Part shown: positions 13,900 to 26,775 of the stretch, in pieces | Layout of the letters: every line of letters starts with the position of its first letter | Position numbering within the stretch: position 1 is the stretch's first letter | Source of the DNA: Paramecium tetraurelia | Taxonomy: Eukaryota; Ciliophora; Oligohymenophorea; Peniculida; Parameciidae | Length of the DNA: 64,000 nucleotides | Assembly: GCF_000165425.1 (NCBI RefSeq) | Contig: NW_001798971.1 | Location: 198,151-262,150, forward strand | Direction: 5' to 3' | Position numbers and translations under genes: made by a program | Notes under the pieces: generated by a model | Told to the model about the DNA's origin: nothing | The model's database searches: none | What the model saw: the letters and a program-made list of their open reading frames with translations, nothing else

Positions 13900-14663
13900 A
13901 TGCAGTCATCATGTTAAATGAGTCCAAAATCTACCCCCAATAATAAATAACAATTCTAAACCTGTTTTGAATAATATGACTCAGCGTTTTTAAGTCCTTA
14001 GACGCAAACTATTCAATAACCCAAATATAAAGTTAGAACCTTGAAACCTAAAACATTTCTCGAGGGTGATCTTGCTAAAGTCAGTAAATCAAGAAATATA
14101 CTCTCTATGAACACTTAAGAATGCATCAAATGCAAAAACGAGAAATAGAGTATAGCCCTGAAGTTATGCCAATGTCTAGATATTTATTACCATATCGCTT
14201 GTATCTCAGAATATGCTAATCTTCATCCTAAGTTAGGACTTAATTTGTTTCGATGCTAATTTTGTAATGATTACTTCCCCGTTTAAATCAATGAAAAGTA
14301 TAATATTTATAAACTATCAGACTGAGCATGTAGAATTTAAGCAAAAAATAAATGTTCGTGTTCTTAATGAGTCTGTCCATGGTGTTCTGCTTGGTTACGC
14401 TAGAAATTGTGGCTCTTGCTCTACTAGAACTAGATCAGATATATCTAATTTTATTAATAATACTAATAGTTATTGAATTATTAGTATTATTAATAATTTT
14501 CAGTAAATTTTACCATTTATGTTACTTAATCGAATATGATATCAAAGAATATAAGCTAGGACAAGAATATAATTAATCTTAATTGGAATCCTCCACTCTC
14601 AAAATAGTTAAACAACTCCAATATAAAAGAGCCAAGAGAGTAATTTTTGATTAATTGAAATGA
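13900..14663 (+). CDS. RING-CH (MARCH-like) membrane protein
   Basis: 246 residues with one 23-nt intron (14298-14320). A low-complexity, glutamine-rich N-terminus is followed by a cysteine/histidine cluster at about residues 75-125. It reads CIKC, CQC, H, C, then CQFC, the C4HC3 order of a RING-CH zinc finger. Two hydrophobic segments follow (around FLMSLSMVFCLVTLEIVALA and LILLIILIVIELLVLLI). This is the layout of MARCH-type E3 ubiquitin ligases, which ubiquitinate membrane proteins. The spacing between the paired cysteines and the histidine is somewhat short, so ligase activity is inferred, not certain. The tail is basic and cytosolic. Confidence 0.75.
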
Positions 14664-14775
14664 TGACTCTTGTGTTATTTATTATACTACTTGGAGAATT
14701 TTATAGTCTCATCGAATTTCCAAATAATCGTTTATTTATTATATTATAATTGCTAAATAAGCTTAGCTTTACAGA

Positions 14776-15171
14776 ATGAAAACTATGAATATTGGTCCGA
14801 AAGTCTTGCTCTAATAGAATTAAGTTAGACAACAAGATGATGAAGATGATGTGCCTGATGAACCCTCTCCTGTTTTAATTAAATAAAAAATAATCTAAGT
14901 CATCAAGCATAATCAACCCAGATTTGATGTCAAAGGTAGGCAAATATTTAAAGGCACTGGATATGGAATAGCTTTCGATAATTTTGTCACCGTCTGTGTG
15001 TTTAATCCTGATGAGGAAGTGCTGTCAATTAAAGACACAATTTCTCAATGCACAAATATTCAAGAATAGGAGAAGTTTCACATCAAATCTAGCACCAATA
15101 AAAAAATAGAGGATTTCCAAAAAGAAATAATCCTAAAATCAATTCTTAAATAAACTAAACCACATCATTGA
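14776..15171 (+). CDS. hypothetical protein
   Basis: Intronless frame of 131 residues from ATG at 14776 to TGA at 15169-15171. It starts with a glutamine-rich stretch and an acidic patch (QQDDEDDVPDEPSP). The middle is short and beta-like (GTGYGIAFDNFVTVCVFNP). The end is basic. No domain recognised. It lies in the same orientation as the RING-CH gene, 112 bp downstream. Confidence 0.6.
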
Positions 15172-16264
15172 AAAATAGTTTGAATTAAATTCTTTATTTA
15201 ATGTTTTGTTATCGAAACAATTCTTATAATTTTTTATGAATATTAAACAACAAATAATCATTCATTTTTTCCCTTCTACCATTCCCTGAAAAATTCCCTA
15301 AGCCAAAGGACCTTACGTCCTTTTAGCTCCACAAATGAAGATTTCAATAATTATTATATCACCATATTCAATTCCAATTCTAAAATCATCATGATTATTA
15401 GAATATGACCTCTGAGTTCATAACAAAAAAATAAAAAATTTAGTAATTTATTTAAAATTGATCTAGAAAATTACGATCAAAAAAATTATCTGAATTATAA
15501 TGAATAATTTTATTAATAGACTTCCCTTTATGATATGAAATCATAAGAATTTGTTGTAAATTAGACCTATGAGAGTAAGCATCCTAAATATAAAAGAAAT
15601 TTTAATAATCACAAATTGATATAAATTTATAATTTATGTCTAATTAACTTTCTTAATGACAGTCATTTTCCATCATTTATAAGCCTTTTCCTTTCAAGTT
15701 ATCATCTACAGCACCTTGTTCTAGTAGATAAAGTTCAAATTCTGACCTTTTGGAAGAATGTATTTCAAAATAAGAAACGTCATTCTTATATTCCCGAAGT
15801 CAATTTAAAGTTGTATTTCGTAGTGATTATACACTTGGAGACTTGCAAAATTTGATTAGGTAAACAATTAAGTCCTGAAAATGTCTAGAAATGAGAAATT
15901 TAAGGAACTTTAAAACTCATTCTGATTTTAATCATATGTTATAGGTATCGAGCCATTTAATTGAACGAACACCCCTTTGGTATGCGATTAAAGAATTTAT
16001 AATCAAGTATATAAATACTCCAATAAAGAATTACATTACAACTCATTACATATACATCAATTAAATATCATAAAAGATAATTCTTTTTCAGCTATTTGAG
16101 AATTTAAAAAAAATAATTGTTTCAGACTCTAGATTTTGATTTTTAATTCTACCTTTTAGACAAGTGCATGAAGTTTAAAATTATGTTAAAGGATACTTTC
16201 AATCAGAATAATTTAGAATTATTGATGAGTATATATAAATTAAATCTTATAACAATAAAATATT
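15172..16264. other. intergenic region with interrupted minus-strand coding-like frames
   Basis: No complete gene. A minus-strand frame at about 15410-15790 encodes a convincing peptide (SYFEIHSSKRSEFELYLLEQ, then DNLKGKGLQMMENDC), somewhat like an acetyltransferase fold. It is preceded by an in-frame TGA. Another frame at about 15270-15420 contains EIFICGAKRTQGPLAQG. A short hairpin sits at 15316-15334. I read this as a decayed gene, or one with missing pieces; AT-rich sequence fills the rest. Confidence 0.35.
15316..15334. repeat. short perfect inverted repeat (hairpin)
   Basis: Seven-base arms AAAGGAC and GTCCTTT flank the 5-base loop CTTAC, with a few further possible pairs outside. It lies in the relic region, not in a confident gene. 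A role as RNA structure is possible but unproven. Confidence 0.4.
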
Positions 16265-19200
16265 TCAATCTTGAGATTCTTCATCTATATGCTCTTCTAC
16301 AGTTTTAATGCAATGAGAGTCAAACATATTTTGTACTTTGACTCCTGCTTACAGTTTCTACCATTTCAATTTGAGAATTTATCTGTTTCTTTCTAGGAGT
16401 TCCTATTCATTTTTTTCAAGTGTGGAAAAACTACATTTCCAATTATAATATTTTTATTTTAGCTCCTCAAAATGATCAGCTTGAAGATTCCCATTCATTA
16501 TTTCTTTTAGTAAATTTGTGGAGTTATTTAGAATCAAATTCACAAATTAAAGATCAGCTCCTCTTAACATTTTTTATCTCAATTTCAACAGCTCCCTAAA
16601 ATTAAATAATAAAAATACTCTTAAAAATTATATATCTTCACTATATGACTTTAGTGTTCAATAGCCTTTTTTTATGATTACATATCCCTTAATTAAAGCT
16701 TATGGAATTAATAAAATCGTATTACGAAGGGTGATAATTTATTTTTGAATACATTCATATTATTTTAGTGATTAGATTTAAATTATCTCCATTTCTTTAA
16801 TAAATTTATTCCGTTCTTTTCTATTTACTATGCTTCTACAAAGTAGCCTTCCCATTTATTTAAACAATCTTAGTAAACTTTTTAAGAGTTTAAGTTGTGA
16901 GTACTTTATTTAATTTAAATTGTAATAAGCTATTCTTCAAAATAACCTTTTATTATTAAGACATTCATTTTATCGATCAATTCTTATTATAAATTAGGAT
17001 TCTTCTAATTTAAACATTGATGTAACCTTTTATAATATTGATATATAGTATTGTTACTGAAAATTTCCATTAGTCTTTCTTTAATTTAATCATGTAGGTT
17101 CTGCAAATTTACCATAAAAACTATTAAAAGCAAATTGCATAGATGTTCATAATGCTCTGAGTTACATGCTTCTATATAATACAAAAGTTATTCTATGAAT
17201 TCTAATACTATTTCAGGTCTAGATATCTTAAAAAGGGGTTAATCAATATGTTATTGATACGATATAATATCTTAATATTTTTAAGGAATTAAAACTTTTG
17301 ATATTCCTTGTTGAGCCAAAAGTAATTTTATGCCAATTCGAGTCAAGTGATTCATCCATTCATCTAGGTACATTTTTTGTTCAAAATACTAACTATATTC
17401 CAGAAAGCATTCAAATGAATCTTCAATAATATCAAAATTTTAGCACTCTAAAAATTCTAAATATTTTAAATAATATTATTAATCTTATTTATTTTTCAAG
17501 TTCTATATTGTAAATATTGCAAATGGTAAATTATCTTATAGGTGTAATAAGTTTAATGCTAAAATGATATAACCATGTTTCTAATCTTAATTTTTTAAGC
17601 CTTGTTCGAATAATATTATACTTTCATTATTTAAATAATATTTAAGTTGTTTATTCATTTTATTGATTCTGCAATTCTATTATAATAGCCATTTGTGAGC
17701 TGTTCTCATTTCATCAGACTTGATAAAATTCAAAATTGAAGTCTTATGATCATCAATTGAATTTGCGATACTCTTCTATCTACTGCCATACGCGATTTTT
17801 GAATAATAATCGATTTGATCATTAATTGGAAAAGTTAGACGCAGAAGAATATTCTCATATTAATACTGAAGCCTTTATTTTAAAAATTTTAATATGTGTT
17901 TCGTTTCTTATTAACCTTATTAATTATCTAATGCTTAAGTTAATGTGACAACTGGTTTTAAATTACACAAGTATGTTTTAATAATTTTACCTAATGCTTC
18001 AAAAGGGATTGCAATGTACTCATAAGCTATATCAATAAAAATCATTTATTCATTAACATTTTTTAGTAATTTTGAAGTTATGTGAATAATACAATATTAA
18101 GAAAAATCCATCATTAAACCTCCAGTGGGAAAAGAGAATTTGAATAAGAATTAGAGTGCTTCATTAATGTTTTGGTTTTTATTAACAAAGGCCAATTGAT
18201 TTAAGCAATATTATTATTGCTCTATTAAATCAATAATTAGGCTACATTATTAATCTATTTCAAATTTGATCACACCCATACTACAGAGCATACATAATAT
18301 AATTGATTCCAATTGTTTGAGTTTCTCTTCATAAGTCAGATTTTCTACACGTAATTTAGAGTTTTTCACTAATTGAACAATATTGTCTTTAGTTAATATT
18401 CTTTTGGAGGAGCACTAAATGGTAATTTCAAATGATTAATCAATGTCGATCTTATTAGATTAATTCGATATGAAATATTATTCTACTTAAATGAAATAGT
18501 TGTATCTAATCAATTAATGCTTTTCTTCGTCTGTCAGCTATTTGTTTTATCTTTCATCTTTAACTTTTTCAATTAAGATTACCAAATCCTGATAATTATT
18601 AAATGATTAACACAATTGAACTGCATTCTCATAATTCAACTAATGGATTATTGTTCTCCAATAGCCTAAGCCTATTAATGATTTATAACATTCTAATCCA
18701 AAACTGTTGAAAGAGTGAAGTTGCTCTTCGTATTTAAATTTTAAATAAATTGGATTAATTGATTCTAAAATATTATTGAAAGCCATTTAAGCTAGCATTG
18801 CTTAATCTAATAAACGTTTTCTTTTCAGATTGTTGCCAACAATCCAATTTTCTAATTTGAAATTGTTTTTGGTCATAGGTGTGTATTAGGATGCCAAAGA
18901 TACTAAGTATCTTCCTAGATGGGAGGATAATTTGAACTGATTACAAACATAAATACAGAGTTTATAACTTTTAAACTGTTCCAAAACATCTAAAACAAAG
19001 TATACAGCTTCTATATCAAAATTCTCTAATTCATACAAAAAGTTAATCATATGATCTAATTCCTTTTCATCTTAATTTCTAAATGAGAGTAATGCACACT
19101 AGCTTTTTTGATTTTCTAAGAGAATTTTGAATTCATCCTTAAACTACTAAAATCTTTCAGCTAATTTCAACATTACATTGTTTTTCATGAAAATATTCAG

Positions 19201-22200
19201 TCTTGATTTCAGAAGTGGAGTAATTGAAGGTTAATTCATCAATAAAACATTTGAAAATTATGATTCTATACTCGAGGATGCAATTGATTTAATTAGAGAC
19301 TTATTCTCTGGTTTTATCCATTCATCATCTGGATCAAAAATCGATAAATGATCTAGGGAGTCATCCTTTACAACTTAAAAAGATTAAGAATCTTCAAGAA
19401 CGTTAATTTCATCTTTTTATGTCATCTAGCTTTGATTAAGAAGCGAAGCATCAACTTCAAAGCTATCAGTTTCATCATGAGGATTATTTATTTATTCTTT
19501 TTGTTATTCCAACATTTCTTCTTTTTCAATATCCTCAGTTATTTTTTTCAAATATTTTGGAACAATAATATTTAAGAACATTAGTTTCTCCTGAGAAGTC
19601 AATTAATTCCCATTTAATTGATCTAGGGAAACATCCCAAAGCTATTCTTTATTAAAGCATTCAATTGATCTTCTGACTTCTCCTAGTTCTGAAAATATTT
19701 GACCCGCAATTTAATATTGCCCAGAAAAATATGCGGATTCAGCCATTTCATCTTTGCAACCTATTGATTAATATATTTTGAAGGCTTTCTCATAGTTTTT
19801 CCCTGAAAAGTAACAAGATGCTGCTCTCTTTGGTAGGTTGATTTCTTCAAAGATCTAAGCTGCTTCAATGAATAATACTGAATTATTTGAATTAAGAGTA
19901 GCTTAAGTTGCTAAATTATAAGCCAAAGATTTTTTTGCTAACTCATTTTCATTAGCAAACATAAAACACTTTTAAGCCTATTCATAATTATTCTATCTTA
20001 ACATCCTATAACCTTACTTTTTCCAATTAGTTTTATTATCAATTTAAAAGGATAATTTAAATTTGAACTCTTGGATTTATTATTCATGAACTATTTGCAC
20101 AAGTTCTAACTCTTCCCAAATCTATTAAATATAATATCTATTTTATTAAGATTAATCAAAAATTATTAATCTTTATTTTGGACGTGTTACAGCGACATAT
20201 AGTTATTTTAATTCATGTTATAGTGTTAGATTAACGTTTTTCGAATTGAAAAGATTTTTATTTTACTTGCTATTTTTTTGGTTATATTATCTAAGTTCTA
20301 ACTTTGTCAACTCAACTTCATTTTTGCTAATATTTTTTTGCATTAAAACTGTCTATAATTATTCTAAAAATTTATATATTTAAATATACTTGCAGAATTC
20401 CACTAACGCTGGTCCTTTCTGATTTTGACGATTTCTAATGTTTGAAATAAACTCCATGCATTTTCATCCACACAGGCATCGGCAAAAAAGTTAAATAGAA
20501 TTACATCATCAAATTCTAAGCCTTTTGCTTCATAAATTGTCAAAATGATTAAATTTTGTAATTCAATTGGAATTTTTAATTTAGATTCTTGATCTTTAAC
20601 AATAATTACTGAATTAGAACCAAATTCAACATTGCTTTACTTATTTTAATATTCTTTGAATAGATAATTCAACAGATCTTGAGTCTAGATACTTTAAATT
20701 ACTATGGGTTTTGGCCCTTATTTATTGGATTTTTCTTTTTACAAGAAGTCAAGGTATTTTGGAAAGAACAATTCAAGTGCATTTACAATAGTATTACCCA
20801 ATTATAATATTTAATTGGTAGATCTGAAATTATATGATAATTGGATTAGCGAGGTTTGGGGTAAATTAATAGATGATTTTAATGAAATCTCCTTTTCTAG
20901 ACAATTGACAATGTCTTAGAATTTAATTCCAACTCCTTTAACAATATTTTAAGCATTGTCACCAGCCAAAAATAATTAAACTTAAGTCATTCTATTAAGT
21001 AATATTAATAAGGCTTTGGGGACATCTTAAAGTTCATCAAGTATAATATAATGCATATATTCAATATTATCATGGCAATACACCTACTAGAAATTAATAT
21101 GATTAATCAGATCCAGTATATCATAATAGCCATATTTAGATTTTAATTTTTCATATATCAAAAATGCATTAAATACTTTTTAACGGTTCCCATCTTAATC
21201 ACATCTTAGTCTAAGATAATAATTCTAATAGTCCTCTCTAATAAGATGAAAATTTGGATTTTTAAATGAATTTTCCTGTCCTTTGATGATATTAATGATA
21301 TCTGACCAAATTAATGTAGGATCTAACTTAGTAAAGTATTATCTATCAGCTGTTCCAATATCTTGAATAATTTTAGGCCAAAAAAAGTCTTTAAAGCATT
21401 CCAAAGTAACCTCTTTTAAATTGTTATTATGATAAATGACTTCCTTAGAGTCGAGATCATTGACCTCAGAATTTAATTACTCTTAGAAATTATTATTAGT
21501 AACACTTTAATTCAAAGAGAGCACTCCGAAATACTCATTATGCCATTAAGCTGATCTATGAATCTGCTCTTTGTTTTTAAAGAATGGATTATTTAATTGT
21601 GAATCAATTAGAAATAATAATTTTCTAATTGTAAGGAATGCTGGAAATTATTTGATATCAGACAAAGTTTAAAATTGCCCCATCTCTTTTTCATATTAAT
21701 CAATGTCTTCTTCATTTTCCTCTTCATCTTCAATTTGAAATTAACTTGCGTTCTCTTCTTCCTCTTCTAATACATCTAGAATCTGAACAGTACTTTCATC
21801 TAGGTTTTCTTTTAGCTATTCTGAAAACTTTTATACTTTATTCTTTTCCCTTAAAGTCTATTGAACATTTTTGACTAGATTATCATACTTTTATTTAATT
21901 TATTAAGCTAACAAAGGGCTGGATGTTAAAAATAAAGTTTTCAATTAAATTCCAGTTGACAATTAGTCAGTGTATTACAAGTTAATTTTAGAATTAGATT
22001 CTTAGACAAGATCAAGATTCTATCTCAACATGAAAATTGCATCAGTAATAAATAATTTCAACAATGAGATAGTAGTTTTACCGGTTCCACTTCTACCAAT
22101 TAAAATTGTATCACCTTATTTGGCTATGGCTTCAAATTATTCCATATTTGTTGTAAAATTTTCACTCTTAATATTCTTTAGTAAATTCCTATATTATTAA

Positions 22201-23091
22201 AAATTTGGAGTAAAAAGGTATTTTTTCAATTAAAAGTAAGATCCTTTTAAATCATTCTATGTTTATTTTCTTTTTTTATAATCATTGTAATTTTATTTTT
22301 TCACCCATCTCTGATAATTTTGGTTGAATACATATTTATCTGCCTAAAAATTTGGAATCCTGTAGCTTTTAGGATTATTAAAATCTTGGAAAGTGAAAGA
22401 ATCCTGTTCTTTAGACTAACTTTACATTTTAGGCTTTTTGATTTCTTATATTAAACTAAGTTCTTCTAACAGAAAAGGATCTTCTTCTTAATGAATTTCA
22501 TATTTTCTAAGGGGCTTGTCATAATCATATTTTCCTAAACATATAAAGACCATTTATTGAACATACTCAAGGGTTTGAAGTTGATTTTATGAATTTAAAG
22601 TAAATTTTTATTTTGGAATTATTTACACAATGACTGAGTCTTTTCGATTATTTTTGCAATCAAATATAAGATAAAATTCTACATTTGGTAAAGTTTATTA
22701 AGATAAATTGATTTTCGAAGGTTACTTTTTAAAATTTCCTTATAAAATAGAGTGCATTGTAAACAGCACATTAGTTTCGAACTTAAATTGTTCTAAAAAG
22801 GTTTCTTTTGGATTAATATTGATAAGTACCTGTCATTGTAAATTCCCATTTTCTTTATGGAAATAAGAGATTTATATCGAAATTATTAAATATATATCGC
22901 AATGGGCTGTTTGTAAGGGAATTTACAGGTATTAGTTGTGCACACTTATCTCTCATTTAAGATTTAACATAAAATTCTAAAAATTTTGGAATAAACCCAG
23001 ATTTAAAGTTTGTAGGTTGTTCAGGGCAAAATTATTTCCCCAAATTTACAAATCTTTCTTCTTCTTTTTGGAAAATTTCTTCTTAATTCAT
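16265..23091 (-). CDS. TRANK1-like superfamily I helicase with TPR-type C-terminus
   Basis: 2,250 residues from ATG at 23089-23091 to TGA at 16265-16267, with three introns (22805-22829, 20364-20389, 16596-16618). Near residue 322 is Walker A GRSGTGKTT. UvrD-type motifs follow: ILDELQDVPKALLILL (Walker B, ~675), FLAGDNAQNI, LSYNFRSTNQIL (~745) and YEAKGLEFDDVILFNFF (~850). The long C-terminal half is helical, TPR-like, glutamine- and glutamate-rich. This is the architecture of TRANK1-type (TPR and ankyrin containing) P-loop proteins, which are expanded in ciliates; their function is unknown. Two long acidic inserts (EEEEENASQ, EDEEENEED) sit between the helicase motifs. Upstream of the chosen start, a coding-like frame continues to about 23.4 kb with a +1 shift, so the natural protein is probably 100-130 residues longer. 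Confidence 0.88.
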
Positions 23092-23440
23092 CTATATCCA
23101 AGATAATATAATAATTCTTTAATATTAATTGAGAATCAATAATGTAATTTTTTATGACACCGTAATTCTGATAAAATATATCAAACAACAACATTTCAAC
23201 ATTTTTAAAAGAATTAATAATCTAGGATGAGTAGCTAAGAATATTGACAGCAAAGAATAGCTTTAATGCATTAAAATCATTTATTGAAATCTCAATGTAT
23301 ATATCTTAAATTAATTGAAATTATATATATATTTTATTGCAATTACTTTTTAATCTATTCAAGAGAAGAACTCTACCTTTTTGATAAAATAAAATTTAAT
23401 GTTATTTTTCCACAATGAATAAGATTTAATATTTTAAGAA
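23065..23440 (-). CDS. probable N-terminal extension of the TRANK1-like gene, one base out of frame
   Basis: Immediately upstream of the main frame is an open minus-strand frame with peptide FYQNYGVIKNYIIDSQ, then IILDIDELRRNF. It flows directly into QKEEERFVNLGKQF of the main frame if one base of the run TTTTCC near 23070 is dropped. The same pattern occurs at other breaks in this window. Family members usually carry this conserved lead-in. No confident ATG was found; the frame stays open to about 23.44 kb. Confidence 0.5.
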
Positions 23441-23769
23441 TCGAAAGATTTGGCATATACATGCTACAATCAATTAATTTTGTTTAATTAATTCCTATTT
23501 CTGGCTGATAATTAAGTTGTCATAAATCGAATATATAAGAAGTAATATTTAATTAAATGACAGATATATACCACCTTTTTAACTGATTACATTGGATAAT
23601 TATAGATCAAAGTAGTGATCCTACATTTATGAAACACCAACAACAATTAATTTATTAGATAAGTAAACAAATCAAACGAGTTTAGAATCAAAAATTCTTT
23701 AAAAATATTGATACTAAAATTTTTATATTAAATATAACTTATATATATTTAAAATAAATTTCTTTTATA
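23441..23769. other. AT-rich divergent spacer
   Basis: About 330 bp between the TRANK1-like gene and ARL2, which are divergently oriented. Strongly AT-rich; presumed promoters for both; nothing else visible. Confidence 0.4.
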
Positions 23770-24348
23770 ATGGGACTTTTGAAAATTATCAAAAAAACCA
23801 AAGAGAGAGAAAAGGAGATGAGGCTATTGATTTTGGGATTAGATAATGCAGGAAAGACTACGATACTAAAAAAATTCAATGGGGAGGACATTTCTTAAAT
23901 ATCTCCTACTTTGGGTTTCAATATCAAAACTCTTAGTTATAATGGATATAAATTGAATTGTTGGGGTAACATGTTTAAAATAATGATAGATGTTGGTGGT
24001 TAATAGACAATAAGATCATATTGGAAGAATTATTTTGAATAGACGGATGGGTTAATTTGGGTGGTAGATTCGACTGATAAGGCTCGTTTAGATGATTGCA
24101 AAAAGGAATTATAAAATTTGTTGAAATAAGAGAAGTTGATTGGGGCAACTCTATTGATTTTTTGTAATAAGCAAGATGTTCCAAAATCATTGAGTTTACA
24201 ATAAATTAGAGAGTATTTGGAACTGGATTTGATACAGACAAGACATTGGGGCATCATTGCCTGCTCAGCAGTGACTGGAGATGGGTTGTTGGAAGGCATT
24301 GATTGGATAGTCACTGACATTTCAAGCAGAATTTTTATGATGAGTTGA
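23770..24348 (+). CDS. ARL2: ADP-ribosylation factor-like GTPase, ARL2 type
   Basis: 184 residues, the same length as animal ARL2, with one 24-nt intron (23966-23989). P-loop GLDNAGKTT, switch II WDVGGQQTIRSYW, NKQD and CSAVTGDG are all present. N-terminal [18 protein letters not shown] matches the ARL2 amphipathic helix (Gly2 is not normally myristoylated). Arl2 regulates tubulin folding cofactors and the release of lipidated cargo, which fits a ciliated cell. The gene starts divergently from the helicase and is followed only 13 bp after its stop by the next ATG. Confidence 0.95.
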
Positions 24349-24361
24349 TAAAATAATTATT

Positions 24362-25203
24362 ATGATTATTGTATTGCTATTATTACTTTTTGATGTTAAT
24401 GCAGATTGGTTTCATAGCACATTGGCATTTACATTGGCGGCAAACAATTATCAATAGCATTTGGGTCAGGACAAGCATGTAAGTATTAAACGAAACAGGT
24501 TGTTTTAGATTTCTTTACCCCGTGGTGCGTGTATTGTTAACATATGGCAGGAGAGTTCAATCAGGTGTTTGAACACTACTAGGAAACCAGGCCAGATATC
24601 TTGATTGCTAAGATGAATTGTGACGAGTCACAAAACCAACATATATGTCACCATTACGGAGTGCATTCGTTTCCGACCATCTTGTACTTCCCTCCTGGAT
24701 AGGATAGACCGACTTCATAGTTTCAGAATCACAGGAGGTTCGATTTCTTTGTTTAATGGATTGATTCTTTGGCATAGATGTCTGAATCGGCTAAGTAGGA
24801 GGTGCAACAATAGAAGATGGAGAAGATTCTGAAGGAATAGGAAGAATAGGAGTAGAGATTGAGGGAGATGATGGAATTGGAGAAGTAGAAACAAATCGAA
24901 TTGGAAGAGCAGGAGAAGTAGAAGGAAGAAGAGTTGAGGATCTCATAATCAATTTAATAATAGATTACAGAGGCGAATACATTCATAGACACAATCAAAG
25001 GGATGGAGAAGGAGGTGTACACTTTACAGTAACAAATCGCAGAGCTAAACAGCAAAATGAGTTAAATTAAGAAGATGCCAAAAGTGAATGTAAATCATGC
25101 TTTGGTGTTTGCAATTATTGGATTCTTTATTGGAGTAGCAATGACTTCTTTGGTGTGTCTATTTCAAAAATCAAGTAGTGCAAATGTAGAGAAAGGGATG
25201 TGA
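24362..25203 (+). CDS. membrane-anchored thioredoxin-domain (PDI-like) protein
   Basis: 273 residues with one 20-nt intron (24479-24498). A signal peptide (MIIVLLLLLFDVNA) is followed by a thioredoxin fold with active site WCVYC at about residue 48 and the cis-proline loop FPTILYFPP. A long glutamine/glutamate-rich coiled coil (EKILKEQEEQEQRLREMMEL) follows. A single membrane helix lies near the C-terminus (ALVFAIIGFFIGVAMTSL), with a short tail. The layout is that of an ER-lumen protein disulfide oxidoreductase held by a membrane anchor; the active site is CxxC but differs from the usual CGHC, so its redox potential may be different. It starts 13 bp after the ARL2 stop. Confidence 0.88.
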
Positions 25204-25298
25204 GATTATTTCATCATTTATTAAAATCAATATTTTCTCATGTGTTAGAATTGGGTTAATTAAAATATTTATATTGATTAAAAAATATATTTTTTGTC

Positions 25299-26381
25299 TC
25301 ATTAAATCAAAATAACTAGAAGAATAGCCATAGCAACTGTCTGAGCAAATGATGCTTCTAGATTTTGTATTTCAGTTACACCTGAGGTGATTGCAGTCTA
25401 ATGATATTTATCAAATATAAATTACTCCTTTCAATATCTTTCTACCATTCAAGTGTTAGATGGGCCTATTGTTGTGTTTGATCGGGAAAAGGGTGGAGTC
25501 AGCAAGGTAATCCTAAAATTGCTTAAGCTAGGCTGTGCTTATTGGCAATGGTTGTTGGAATACTACCCAATTTACAGTTTGTGAACATGGAAGTGTGGTT
25601 AAACTTCCATTATAATGATAATATGTAGCATCTGACAATTTGGAGAAAAAATCACTATAGGTTTTGTTGAAAATGAGTACTTCAAATCGAAAGATTCCAC
25701 TTCTCCGGTAGTATTGGAATCAAACCACGGCTTAAAAGCATCATAGTCGGTGGCACTTGAAGATTCTTAGAACATTAATCCAAAAACGGTAAGTTTGTTT
25801 TTCACTGTGTTACAGTCTTATTCACTATCTTGGATGGCCTAAAATGACGATATAATTACTTGATGGACAAAATGGATTTCCAGATCATAATATTTTCCAT
25901 CGATTGTATGTTCAGATGGAGTGTGGATGTGGAATTGTTTGGCATAATAGCGGATAACTGATCCAGAGGCATCTGTAACTTCGATTTCTGAATACTCTCC
26001 TTCATATTCTTTGGTGTATGGCTCTAAAAATAGATAATCAAATATTTTACTGTTTGCTTCTTCATATCCCACACTAGCATCCTTGCTTCTATAGTGAATT
26101 TGAGGCTAGACAGGTTCTTAGGTACTTCCAGTCGTTACTATGTCGATGGGTGATTGGAAACTGCCACCACATGTTACAACCAAATCTAATATTATTAATA
26201 GCCATATACCTGCCCAGTTAGCGACGTTAGCATAATTCCATCCAGTAGCTCCAAAATCTGCAGCAGAGACTCCGTCTGCATAGATTGCATCAGGAAGAGA
26301 ACAATAATCTCTGGTTACTTCATTAGTTGTGGTTTCTGCTGAAATCAAAGTCGGTATCAAAGCAAAGAATCCAAAAATCAT
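25299..26381 (-). CDS. alpha-type carbonic anhydrase, secreted or membrane-tethered
   Basis: 327 residues with four introns (26186-26209, 25839-25859, 25655-25680, 25398-25425). A signal peptide ([15 protein letters not shown]) precedes the alpha-CA domain: [12 protein letters not shown], the zinc histidines in [10 protein letters not shown] and LEIHFVH, and [13 protein letters not shown] near the end. A hydrophobic tail ([12 protein letters not shown]) suggests a membrane or GPI anchor. The enzyme hydrates CO2 to bicarbonate at the cell surface or in a vesicle. It is convergent with the PDI-like gene (95 bp). Confidence 0.93.
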
Positions 26382-26775
26382 GATTTAAAATTAATGAAAT
26401 ATGTAATCAATTTTTCTAGTATATGAATTTAAACATTAAGAAAGAACCTGAATTTTAAAACTTATAATGCTTTCATCATCTTATTCTCTCCTTCTCTAAC
26501 ACATCAACTGTGTGAATTCTCCTTTTCTTTTCAAATAGATGTTGATGACTTTTAGGCTTAACTAACATTATATATTTTGACTAAACTATATTTATTAAAT
26601 TATAAGAGAAATTTGAGATTATGATCTCGCCAAATTTCTTTTTTGATTTATAGTGCATTTTAGCACTCCCCTACCACTCATAAACACTTCACTATCCAAA
26701 ATAACTCATTAGATTTTGATCTTCACCTTGATTATTCAACTCTTTTCCAATGACATCTGAATTCTACTTGTTTTT
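26382..26775. other. intergenic region with TGA-interrupted coding-like frame
   Basis: About 390 bp upstream of the carbonic anhydrase on the minus strand. One minus-strand frame reads KQNSDVIGKELNNQ, then SVYEWQGSAKMHYK, then a short ORF from ATG 26566-26568 to TGA 26476-26478 (30 residues, MLVKPKSHQHLFEKKRRIHT). It is broken by TGA at two points (the stop of the neighbouring gene and one inside). It may be a decayed extension of that gene, or a 3' untranslated region with chance openness. Confidence 0.35.

Noticed and set aside
24620-24832. 70-codon ORF inside the PDI-like gene
   Set aside because: Wrong frame; the true frame has signal peptide, WCVYC site and membrane anchor.
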